From Vanilla planifolia (taxonomy: Eukaryota; Streptophyta; Magnoliopsida; Asparagales; Orchidaceae), in NCBI GenBank assembly GCA_023846275.1, contig CM043868.1, positions 20,245,755 through 20,309,754 on the forward strand: DNA of 64,000 bases. Direction: 5' to 3'. Made by a program: the position numbers and the translations under genes. A model generated the notes under the pieces. The model was not told where the DNA came from. It saw only the letters and a program-made list of their open reading frames with translations, and did no database searches. This document shows, piece after piece, positions 27,560 through 36,694 of the stretch; positions within the stretch are counted from its first letter, which is position 1, and each line of letters begins with the position of its first letter.

Positions 27560-28700
27560 GACACAAAAGTATATAACCTTTTGTTCCACCTTCTCGAGCA
27601 TAACCAAGGACACATTTCTTGGACCTGGGGTCTAATTTTTCTTTTTTATAATGAGAGTGAGCAACATAACCAAAAACTTTTAATTGAGAATAGTCAAAAG
27701 GTTTACTTGATCAAATTTCTTCAGACATCTTCATGTCTAGGTTGTGCGACATAAAATATTGATCAGATGATAGGTTGTGAAATATGCTTATACTCAGAAT
27801 GACTTTGAAACCTCTTCAGTAAAAAACGTGCATCTAGCCCTCTTTAAAATGGTTCGATTATATCTCTTAGAGACATCATTTTTTGAGATGTTTCTGCACA
27901 AATTCTATTATTAATTATGTCTTCTTTTCTACAAAATTTATTAAATTTACTAGAACAAAACTCTAACCCATTACTAGTTAAAAAATTCTTTATGACTTTT
28001 CTTGTCTGTTTCTCAATAAATGTCTTTTATTAGATAAATTTCTAAAAAATAATATATTTTTCTTTCAAAAAGAAAACCTATACCATCATAAAGTAATCAT
28101 CAATGAAAGTCAGCATGTATTTGATATCAACATTAGATGATTGTTGAGATAGATCCCATAAATCTAAATAAATATAATCTAATGTCTCTTTGGTTCTATG
28201 TTGTTTAGGACTGAAAGCTATTATTCTATATTTATCCATAATACACTACTCACAAACTCTAGTTTTTTATCATATCTCTAGATAAGAGATCTTTTTTTCT
28301 TAGTGTAATTAGATATTTCTCACTTATGTGTCCCAGTCATATATGTCATTACTTTATAATGTTAGAATCTAAAATAGGTGATACTACTATTGGTATTCTT
28401 TCAAAGATGTATAATATATTATTGGTCTAAGAACTATGAACAACTCTAATATCTCTATCTTCTCTAAATATTAGTAACCTTTACTATTAAGTGTGTTAAA
28501 AGAAATAAGATTTCTCTTTAGGTTTGAAATATATCTGATCTCACCAAGTGTGTGAACAAATCCATCAAACATTTTGATCTTGATAATTCTAATACCAAAA
28601 ACCCTACATGATGCATTATTGTCTATAAGTACAACTCCATTCATGATAGGGTTATAATTGGTAAAGAAATCCCAATTTGGTGTCATGTAGAAAGAGCAAG
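27560..28700 (-). pseudogene. copia protease and integrase remnant
   Basis: The 71-codon piece at 28471-28686 covers the protease-to-pre-integrase region (NWDFFTNY, LIDNNASCRV, VHTLGEIRYISNLKRNLIS). The segment 27560-28450 carries scattered integrase-like peptides on the same strand with many stops. No catalytic triad can be read with certainty. Confidence 0.6.
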
Positions 28701-29030
28701 ATGAATCTAAAATCTATTTTGATCTTAAAATTTTTTTTAAATCTGATACAAACTTGATATCTCGAATACATTCTTCCTCACTAACTATGCTAGCTTCTCC
28801 TAATTTCTTAGATCTACTTTCACCTTTCTTAATTTCATCTTTTTCTTTTTAGTTTAAAACAATTTGCTTTTATTTGACCCTTCTTCTTGTAATAGTTGCA
28901 AAATCAAATTTTATTATTTGGACTTTGAACTTTCTTTTTTTTTTTTTTTACATTAGAAAAATCTTTTTACTTTGACTATTTTCTAATAATCAAACTTTCT
29001 TCTTACAATTAAGAAGTTGATGAATCTTTT

Positions 29031-29330
29031 TCAAGCATTGTTTTTGACAACAAGGCTTATGAAAATGTCCTCAAGTGAAATTAAATCGTAGCCATACAAT
29101 CTTGAGTCTCTCAGATTGATACAAGAGGATGGCAAAGAACACAATAAAAGTATAGCAATGTCTTCATCATCATACTTAATTATCTTAAACTCTTTCAAAT
29201 GAGACTTGATATCTATGCCTTCAGTGAGATGGTACGTATATAAATGTTGCTTTAGCAGTTTGTTAGATAAACTCTTTGTCATATAAAAAGTCTCCAATTT
29301 AAGCCACAGAGCCACAGTTGTCTCTTACTT
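29031..29330 (-). pseudogene. copia gag remnant (UBN2 type)
   Basis: A 94-codon piece reads ALWLKLETFYMTKSLSNKL, then an H-L-K-E-F helix and LLCSLPSS. This is the standard Ty1/copia gag core (W-x-x-L-x-x-x-Y, L-x-x-L-P-x-S). It lies next to the primer-binding site, as expected for gag. Confidence 0.78.
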
Positions 29331-29588
29331 CATGCAATCTTACAGAATCTTGTTTGACAAGTGTAACTAAAATTGGGTTTTGCCTTCTAATCTTTCTTCT
29401 CTTTCTCCATTGTTATTAGGGCTAACGACATCTACTCCATTTTGAGAAGGGCATTGTTCACATCTAACAACACCAAAATTGCTTGCATCTTGGTTTGTCG
29501 CAGAGCAAACCATGTGCTTCGATCTAACTTCTCTATTTCATACTTCATGGTTGTCATTCACAGAAAATCTGATAAATTAACAAACGTA

Positions 29589-29600
29589 GCTTTGATAATA
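29589..29600 (-). other. Primer-binding site (decayed)
   Basis: Read on the minus strand this is TATTATCAAAGC, against the usual TGGTATCAGAGC. It sits within three bases of the inner edge of the 5' LTR, which fixes the orientation of the element. Confidence 0.65.
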
Positions 29601-29603
29601 ATT

Positions 29604-30012
<409 letters not shown>

Positions 30013-30903
30013 TCATATATTATATAATTTATATTAAATTTTTAAAATGGGTTATTGAAGGCATTATGACCTGGTTTTTTTAGTTTAAATTTTTTGCAAT
30101 AAGGGTACTTTGTTGGTTAAAGATGTTTCTAATTTATTTTTGTACTTTGTGTCAATGCATTGGGAGTGGCTACCTTCAAACTTAAGATAGTTCATTGCAC
30201 TCTATTTGGCATGCAATTTTTAGTAAAACTTTTATGAATATTGTTGAAGCCATTTCAGGAGTTTTGAAAAATCAATTAGAAATGAGTGAGGTCTATGTTT
30301 CCAATAATGTTAAATTGAAGATGTAGATAAGCTTGTCGTTGAAGTTAATTGAATTGATTTTTTTTAAGTATTTATGGCTTAGTTTACATTTCACAAAACT
30401 GAGAATTGAGGGATATCAATTGTTAGTAGATAAATTTCATTAAAATTGTCTATTTGAAACAAAGCTTTATTATCAGTTTGCTAGTAAGGTCGAGATGATC
30501 AAGCCTGTTGGGTATCCTACATGTAGATATTGGTAGGAGGTTCTTACTATTCCAAAGAAAGTATGTAGAGTGATAGAGAGAACGATGCTTTATGTTATAG
30601 TTTAGGCAGATGTATTAGCAAATTTTAAGTGTTTAAATAATTTTAAATTTTAAGTCGATAGTTATCGTATAAATTAGAAACGAATTTTTGGATTAGAAGA
30701 AAATATTTGGAAGATTAGTTGCCTATAAAATGGTATAATTATTTCTTAGTTATCAAGGTGAATTAAATTAAATTCTATTACTTTTGTCTTCCTACACCTT
30801 AGAATTTTCATTATCATTTTTCAATTTCTCCCAAATAATCTTGAATGCAAGTTTGTTGTTTATAATTTGAGATCAATTTTATATTAGTTTATTTCTATCA
30901 AAG
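30013..30903 (+). other. Probable 5' LTR region of the split copia element, edges not defined
   Basis: The bases before 30904 should include the 5' LTR of the plus-strand copia, since a clear primer-binding site follows; CTATCA just before it could be the LTR end. No 3' LTR survives in the window to define the left edge. No coding frame seen. Confidence 0.4.
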
Positions 30904-30915
30904 TGGTATCAGAGC
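30904..30915 (+). other. Primer-binding site
   Basis: A perfect TGGTATCAGAGC, the site complementary to the 3' end of plant initiator methionine tRNA. It marks the inner edge of the 5' LTR of the split copia element. Confidence 0.8.
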
Positions 30916-31289
30916 TTGGAGAAGAAGAATGTTGAACGTTATAGCATCGAAGAGAGAAGACTAAAAAAATATGTTTGGAACTGTGGTCTAAGAAAGTATA
31001 AAAGTAGAAAGTATAATGTAAAAGTTGTTTTGCATTTTTTAGAAAGAAAGTACAAGTATTTTTGTAGTTTTTAGAAAGCAAAAAGTAGAAAGTAGAAGTA
31101 GTGCTTGGAAGTGCAGTTTATAGAAAGCGCGGTGTGCAGAAAAAGATAACTAACGTAGTGCTTGGAATTACGTTTGCAAAAAGTAGAAGCTGTATTTGAA
31201 AGTGTGTTTTTAAAAGTGTTTAGAAAAAATTTTGGCTTTACCAAAATTATGTAACATACCGTTCCCAGATTGACTAACAAAAATTATGA

Positions 31290-31853
31290 TAATTAGTGCA
31301 TTCAATTTAAAGCCATTCTTGGTTTGCAAGACCTTTCAGAGATCGTTATCAACGACTTTGAAGAATCAAATGCTACTAAAGCAGAGAGCAAAATATTGAA
31401 AGAAAATCAGAAAAAAAGACAAAAATATATTATTCTTGTTTTATCAAGGGCTTGATAAAATCACTTTTGAGAGTTGTAGAAGCGACTACAAGTAGAGAGG
31501 ATTGGAATAAACTCAACACAATCTTTAAAGGTGTTGAGCGTGTGAGTCGTGTACAATTTCAAATCTTTAAAGGTGATTTTGAACAGGTAAAATGAATAAA
31601 AATGAGACTAACTTTGATTATCTCATAATTAATTATTATTATGAACTTGATAAAGAGAAATGGAGAACAAATTGGCGATGTGCGTGTGATCGAAAAGGTA
31701 CTTCGTTCTTTAACTCCTATGCTTGAGCATGTAGTAACAGCAATTGAAGAATATAAAGATAGAGATAAATTATCTATTAAAGAACTAATGAGTTTCTTAC
31801 AAGTGCATGAGCAACAACCAAAGAAAAGAGTTAAAGTTGCACTTGTTGATTAA
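31290..31853 (+). pseudogene. copia gag remnant
   Basis: Readable in pieces: FKAILGLQDLSEIV (about 31305), a middle with stops, then the open piece 31641-31853. That piece has LIKRNGEQIGD, VLRSLTPMLEHVVTAIEE and LSIKELMSFLQVHEQ, the typical UBN2 gag end of Ty1/copia. It has no zinc knuckle within the open part. Confidence 0.75.
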
Positions 31854-32139
31854 GTATTAGAGTTAAAACTAAATTTGAAAGAAGACAATACATTGAAAAA
31901 AGAGAATTCAAATTTAGAGAGAAGATGACAATGCTCATATTGGGACATGGAGGAGGTCATTTCTAAAACAAATCTCAACAAAAAATTAATCAACATGGAA
32001 GGAATGATGCTTCTCAAGGTCAAGAACAAGGAAGAAATATTGAATATTATAATTTTCATAAGCTTGGATTATGCTTTTGACTATTAGCATAAGAATAACC
32101 AATCAAATTATGCTGAAACATCATAGGAAGAGTCATTAT

Positions 32140-32514
32140 CATTATTGGCTAAAAAAGTGGATAACAAAAGAGAAGATGTATGGTTCCTTGACTCAGGAGC
32201 AAGCAATTATATGTGTAAAAAAAAGGCATCTATTTGATACAATTGAAAATGTGCAAGAAAATGTGAGTCTTGGAGACTCATCAAAGTTGAAAGTTGAAGG
32301 TAAAGATAATATAAAACTTTACAAAGAGAATAAATTTTTAATTATTATTTTAAATGTATATTTTATTCTTGATATGAAAAGTAATATTCTAAGTCTTGGG
32401 TAATTGATTGAGAAAGTATATATTATACATATAGAGAATGATTATCATTTTTGCATGATTCAAAAAGAAGGAATATTACTAAAATAAAGATGTCGACAAA
32501 TCGTATATTTTCTC
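32140..32514 (+). pseudogene. copia protease remnant
   Basis: The plus strand reads DVWFLDSGASNYMC at about 32175-32215, the Ty1/copia aspartic protease active site (D-S-G-A-S-N-H-M). It continues to the pre-integrase segment, which is cut at 32514 by the Sirevirus insertion. The 110-codon frame given by 32071-32403 partly runs in another frame from the motif. Confidence 0.75.
32510..32514. repeat. Target-site duplication, left copy (TTCTC)
   Basis: TTCTC directly left of the LTR start TGATGTAAAT. The same five bases follow the right LTR at 43243-43247. A 5-bp duplication is standard for LTR retrotransposons. Confidence 0.9.
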
Positions 32515-33637
32515 TGATGTAAATCGTGTGAGAACAACGCACAAGAGGGGAGGGGTGAATTGTGCTTTTCACTAAAATTTAGATTTTGAAAATTCTTTCA
32601 ATTAAAAACGTTTGTAAATAAAATGTGAAATAAAAACGAAAAACGCAACAATAAAACAAGCAAAAAGGGAGACAAAGATTTTTAGGTGGTTCGGCCAAAC
32701 TCGTGCCTACATCCACCCCCGATCAACCCGATCGGGCTTCCACTAACCACTCCCTTTTGCCGAAGCCGGTAGGGGTAAACCAAGTACAACCGGTGCTCCA
32801 ACGAGACACCAAAGATCCGAACAAATCCGGCTACAATAAAGCGTACAATTTTTACAATAGCAATGCATACAAAAATCCTACACCTTTAATTTCTCAAAGC
32901 AAAGTGGCACAACTAAATGTTACCGAATGATGCAACGAAATGTGGAAGAAAGCTGTTGAAATTTGAGAAGAAGTTTGAGCCCGTAGCTCCCACAAGTATG
33001 CTAATTGTTGCTCTCGGTTTTGGCCTTTTTCCTTAGTTTTTGAAGATTTTTGCAAGTGGATTCATCAACTCCATAAATTGTAAAATGTCCTATATATAGT
33101 CCACCAAAAAGCAATTCCAAACGGCTAGAAAAACGGTAAAAAGAAATCCGGAAAATAGCCGTTGCCGGAAGCCCGAAAAGGAAGAGGAAGAGCAGCAGCC
33201 GTCCGATCCCACTTCAAGAATGGACGGCTGGATGGACTTCACGGCTTGATCATCTCTAGACCGTCTGATCCAGGCGGACTTGATCTGAACCATTGGATCC
33301 CATGCGCTGAACGAACGGCGCTGATTAAACAGCCGTTCGAAATTACTCTCGCCCGTTGGATCTGGGCGGGCTTGATCTGCGCCTTTGGATCCTGCCGAAG
33401 TTATAAGGTGGGATTTTTTTAGTCCCACACTGTAGAATGAAATTTGGCACACCGCTTTATAATAAACTTGTGCCGTTTAACCTGCGAGCCACTTTGGGGC
33501 TGGCTCCCCCCTTCCTTGACCGGGATTTCATCACCCGGTTCAGGTTGACTTAGCCATGCACTGTTCTTTGACCGTAGACCGTGCTGAAGTTAGACTTAGC
33601 CGAGCTCCTCTAGGCAGGCTTGGCTTAGCCAGGCACT

Positions 33638-33642
33638 GTTCC
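33638..33642. repeat. Target-site duplication of the solo LTR, left copy (GTTCC)
   Basis: GTTCC at 33638-33642 is repeated at 35850-35854. The uninterrupted LTR copy has a single GTTCC at the equivalent place (about 42564-42568). Confidence 0.92.
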
Positions 33643-34193
33643 TGTAACAGCCCTAGTTTTCTCTTATTTGTATTTTTATATGCTTAAACGAAAGAGCTTT
33701 GTGAGACGAATCCAACGATGTTAAATTTGTAATTTTCGGAGCTCTAATGAATAAATTATGAATTTTTGAAGATTTGGGATAAATTTGTAACATTGAGGAT
33801 AGATTTGTAATTTTTAAATGTCGGTTTAGTTCAAATCCGATTGGCGGAGGGTATATTTGCAAATATAAAATTTAGAGGGGGTTTTCTGCAAACATGCGTT
33901 TCACGAACGTCCCTTTAGTCGGTTTCGGCCGCGGTTATAAAAGCCGATTTTTGCGCGTTTGAAACAGCCGACTTTGTGCGTTTGAAACGCTTTTCTGCAA
34001 ACACGGCGGCGAGGCACGGTGGTGAGGAATTTTCGTGATTTTCGGCACGCGACGACGACGGTCAACGAAGGTTAGAATTTTATTTGCTTTGTTGTTTTTA
34101 TAAGCTTTTTGGGAAGCGGCGGTCAGTTGGCCGGCGAGAGACGCAAGAAATTTCTAGGTTTGCCGACGAAATATTTCGGTTTCGCCGGACGCG

Positions 34194-34218
34194 AGAGAGA
34201 GAGAGAGAGAGAGAGAGG
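34194..34218 (+). repeat. (GA)n tract inside the solo LTR
   Basis: About 24 bases of uninterrupted GA repeat in otherwise GC-rich sequence. The right-edge copy of this LTR has a CT tract of similar length at the matching place (about 63882-63901), so the tract belongs to the family. Confidence 0.9.
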
Positions 34219-34281
34219 TGGCGGCATGAACCAGTCCAGGCTTTGGACCGGGTTACGCTGCTGAACCGGATGCCGAGCGCG

Positions 34282-34500
34282 CGCGGTCCAGCGCTAAGTG
34301 GGCGGTCCAGCGTGCCGACCACGCCCGGTCCAGCGCTGAGAGCACGCGCGGTCCAGCGCTGAGCGGGCGGTCCAGCAACGGCGTAAGAAATTTGGGAATT
34401 TAGAAAGCTGTTTGGAAAAGCTTTTAGAAAGTTTTTCTGCGCGGGTGGTTCAGCGACGGGCGCGGGCAGTCCAGCGCAGACCGTGGCCGGTCCAGCGTCT
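34282..34500 (+). repeat. GC-rich GGTCCAGCG minisatellite in the solo LTR
   Basis: CGGTCCAGCG or a close variant occurs at about 34284, 34303, 34326, 34349 and 34368, then in looser form at about 34446, 34467 and 34488. Spacing is about 19-23 bases in the dense part. The right-edge LTR has the complement (CGCTGGACCG) in a different number and spacing at 63667-63820. Confidence 0.85.
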
Positions 34501-34948
34501 TTTGGGATTTATTTTGGGGTGTGTTTGGGAAAGCTTTTAGAAAGCGCTGTTTGGCTATAATTATTTTTGTATTTTATGGGCTTGTAGGACATCAAGAAGA
34601 ATCAGAAGTGAGTAAGACGAGTGGTACAACAAATTCAGGTAGATAAATTCGTAACCTGTGATATAGCACTATAATATTTATTTATATTTCGATACATGGT
34701 TTCTTATGGGCTGTATTACAGTTTTTCTTTACATGACTTTTATCTCATGGCTTGATATATGTTTTATGGTGTGATTTTCTGATTGAACTGAAAGCATAAA
34801 AGATGACAAAAAGGAAATTGAAACAAAAAGCATAATATGAGATAAAATATAATTGGTTGGACATATTGATATGGTTTTGGCATATTTATCACATATGTGA
34901 CATGGAAAATAAAAATGAAAATTGGATTCCTGGAGACATTATCCTCAC

Positions 34949-35160
34949 CACTAGGCCTAGCGGATGAGATCGCAGGGTATCGATCTTCGGATCAGATATC
35001 TGCCTAGTGTGTATGTGTACCATGACCTCCGTATATATTGATGACACCAGGCCTAGCGGATGTGATCGCAGGGTATCAGTACTATACCTGCCTGGTGGCA
35101 CTAGGCCTAGCGGATGAGATCGCAGGGTATCGGTCTTCGGATCAGATATCTGCCTAGTGT
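34949..35160 (+). repeat. Three-unit hairpin cluster in the solo LTR
   Basis: Units at 34949-35009, 35045-35097 and 35099-35159. Each starts with CACYAGGC and ends with its exact complement, GCCTRGTG. Units one and three use CACTAGGC/GCCTAGTG; unit two uses CACCAGGC/GCCTGGTG, a compensatory change. Inside, a small GCG...CGC arm is followed by a longer inner stem. In units one and three the inner stem is capped by C(TTCG)G; in unit two it is GGTAT...ATACC. The predicted shape is a three-way junction. The same design is in the right-edge copy of the LTR. Confidence 0.85.
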
Positions 35161-35849
35161 TATGTACTGGATGGATGTCGGCTGGAGGGTCATTTGATAT
35201 GATGATTGGATCCAGAGGATGATGATTCAAAGGGAATCGGGCCCAGTAAGTATATAACATATAAAATAATGGAAATGGAAATTTGGTATACATGTTTATC
35301 TGGTTTACTTTTGATACTGCATGACATTTGATATGAAGGTATTCATATGGTTTATTTTTCACCGCTTATGAGATGGATTTTTTTTTATCATGTTTCACGG
35401 CTTGTTTTTTATATCTGGAGATTTATTTTACTTGGTTACATAATGGATTTATCTACTAAGATATATATGTCTCATTAGTGCTTCATCACAGGTCATGTAT
35501 CCACTACACCGAGAGCTGGGGATTATAATGGTACAGGAGAGGACTATACTCCTGACATGTGAGAGGGGATAGATTTTTGGTGGGAGTGGATTTGGTTTCA
35601 TTTTGGTACTTTTCGGTACTTCAGTTTTGTGGTTTATTGTATATATATACAGTTTAATATACACATGTTTTCATTTCAGCTCCATGGTTTGGATTTGGTT
35701 AAAATGTTTTAAAAATATATGGAATTGGTTAGAGGGTTAGAATTGTCTCACCGTCGGGTCCCCACCTAGGCATGGTTTGTCCTCACTCGAGATTATTTCT
35801 TATGCAGCATCCTTAATTTACTGTAGTTGGTAAGGTGGGGTGCCTGACA

Positions 35850-35854
35850 GTTCC
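35850..35854. repeat. Target-site duplication of the solo LTR, right copy (GTTCC)
   Basis: Second GTTCC, directly after the CTGACA end of the solo LTR. Confidence 0.92.
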
Positions 35855-36529
35855 GTTGACCGTTGACCAGCGCTAGCCGAGCTGCTTTGGGCGGGCTTTG
35901 CTCGCCCCTTTCGGGTCAACCAAATTTTTATTTTTCTTTTTTTTTATTTCTAAAAGGCCTGGACGGGCTGTTTTGGCGCCGGGTCGACCCGCCCATGCTA
36001 CAGTGCTTTTTCCCGAGACTTTTGCTGTTTTAGGGTATTTTTGACGAATTTTTTAGCCACAAATTTGAATATAAGTGTATAAAAATAATTTTATATTCTT
36101 ATAGTATTATAAGTTAATTAAGTGGCTATGAAAAGAAATTCGTAAAAAACGATTCCAAAATAATATTAAAAAATCAAAAACCCATGTCTATACATTTTGT
36201 CAAATATGCTTGGCCCAAAAATGAAAATTCATTATTAAATAATTTTATAATATTTTTAAATGTTAATACTACTAATGTGCCTCATAATCTCAAAGTTTTG
36301 ACATATCAAATTCAAGAGAAATAAAAAGAAATTTAATTATAAAAAATCTTGCGCATGTCTCAAAAATTCCTTGAAGTATGCCATGACCTCAAGGCCCTTA
36401 GAGACCATTATTTTAGACATCTAAAATACATGGCTTGATTTAATTAATTATTAATAATTTTACTTAAAAAAACAAGCCTTCAGTAATAAATAGCTTGGTT
36501 TTGTAATAATCACATCAAAGAGTACAGCA

Positions 36530-36540
36530 ATCTCCCCCTT
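36530..36540 (-). other. Polypurine tract next to the 3' LTR
   Basis: AAGGGGGAGAT on the minus strand, directly next to the 3' LTR start TGCTGTAC. This is the expected primer site for plus-strand synthesis in the element. Confidence 0.85.
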
Positions 36541-36568
36541 GATGATTACAAAACCAAAGCTCAAAAAC

Positions 36569-36618
36569 AAATAAAAAGACGAAGCATTAAAGTAAATAAA
36601 AAGACGAAGCATTAAAGT
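36569..36618. repeat. 25-bp tandem duplication downstream of pol
   Basis: AAATAAAAAGACGAAGCATT followed by AAAGT occurs twice head to tail, starting at 36569 and 36594, with no differences. It lies between the final polypurine tract and the upstream ones. Confidence 0.9.
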
Positions 36619-36629
36619 AAATAATATAG

Positions 36630-36690
36630 CTCCCCCTGAATCCTAGCCTATACTCCCCCTGAATCCTAGCACATCACTCTCCCCCTTTTT
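36630..36690 (-). other. Extra polypurine tracts (multi-PPT)
   Basis: On the minus strand, AGGGGGAG-type tracts occur at 36677-36690 (AAAAAGGGGGAGAG), 36653-36660 and 36630-36637, ahead of the final one at 36530-36540. The two middle ones lie in a repeated CTAGGATTCAGGGGGAG context. Several tracts before the 3' LTR are a published feature of Sireviruses. Confidence 0.85.
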
Positions 36691-36694
36691 GTAA

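Larger units (their letters stand above)
33643..35849 (+). mobile_element. Solo LTR (2,207 bp) nested in the Sirevirus LTR
   Basis: Starts TGTAACAG, ends CTGACA, flanked by GTTCC on both sides. No primer-binding site, polypurine tract or coding region is attached, so it is a lone LTR, presumably left by LTR-LTR recombination. A related, partly decayed copy in opposite orientation occupies 62420-64000. It contains a (GA)n tract, a GC-rich GGTCCAGCG minisatellite and a cluster of hairpin units. The length and TGTAACAG start resemble the large LTRs of Ty3/gypsy elements, but no internal region is present to prove it. Frames inside (34084-34362, 34889-35362) follow the repeats and I do not call them genes. 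Confidence 0.88.
32515..36529 (-). repeat. 3' LTR of the Sirevirus element (interrupted)
   Basis: Bases 32515-33642 and 35855-36529 together equal the intact LTR at 41441-43242. The interruption is the solo LTR 33643-35849 with its GTTCC duplication. Short frames found inside (about 75-120 codons on both strands, for example 33090-33452) are LTR sequence and recur unchanged in the other LTR. Confidence 0.93.

Noticed and set aside
33090-33452. 120-codon and 86-codon frames in the Sirevirus LTR, repeated at 42016-42378
   Set aside because: They lie on both strands of non-coding LTR sequence and are identical only because the two LTRs are nearly identical.
34949-35160. Hammerhead ribozyme (retrozyme-like) in the LTR units
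   Set aside because: CGGATGAG resembles the CUGAUGAG core, but the second conserved element (GAAA) and a matching cleavage site are not present in the right place, and the other LTR copy has lost even the first core.
34889-35362. 157-codon minus-strand frame with a repeated peptide
   Set aside because: The peptide repeat is only the translation of the hairpin units; the frame is not kept in the related LTR.
36541-36694. Envelope-like gene downstream of the Sirevirus pol
   Set aside because: Only about 150 bases separate pol from the 3' LTR, filled by polypurine tracts and a short tandem duplication.
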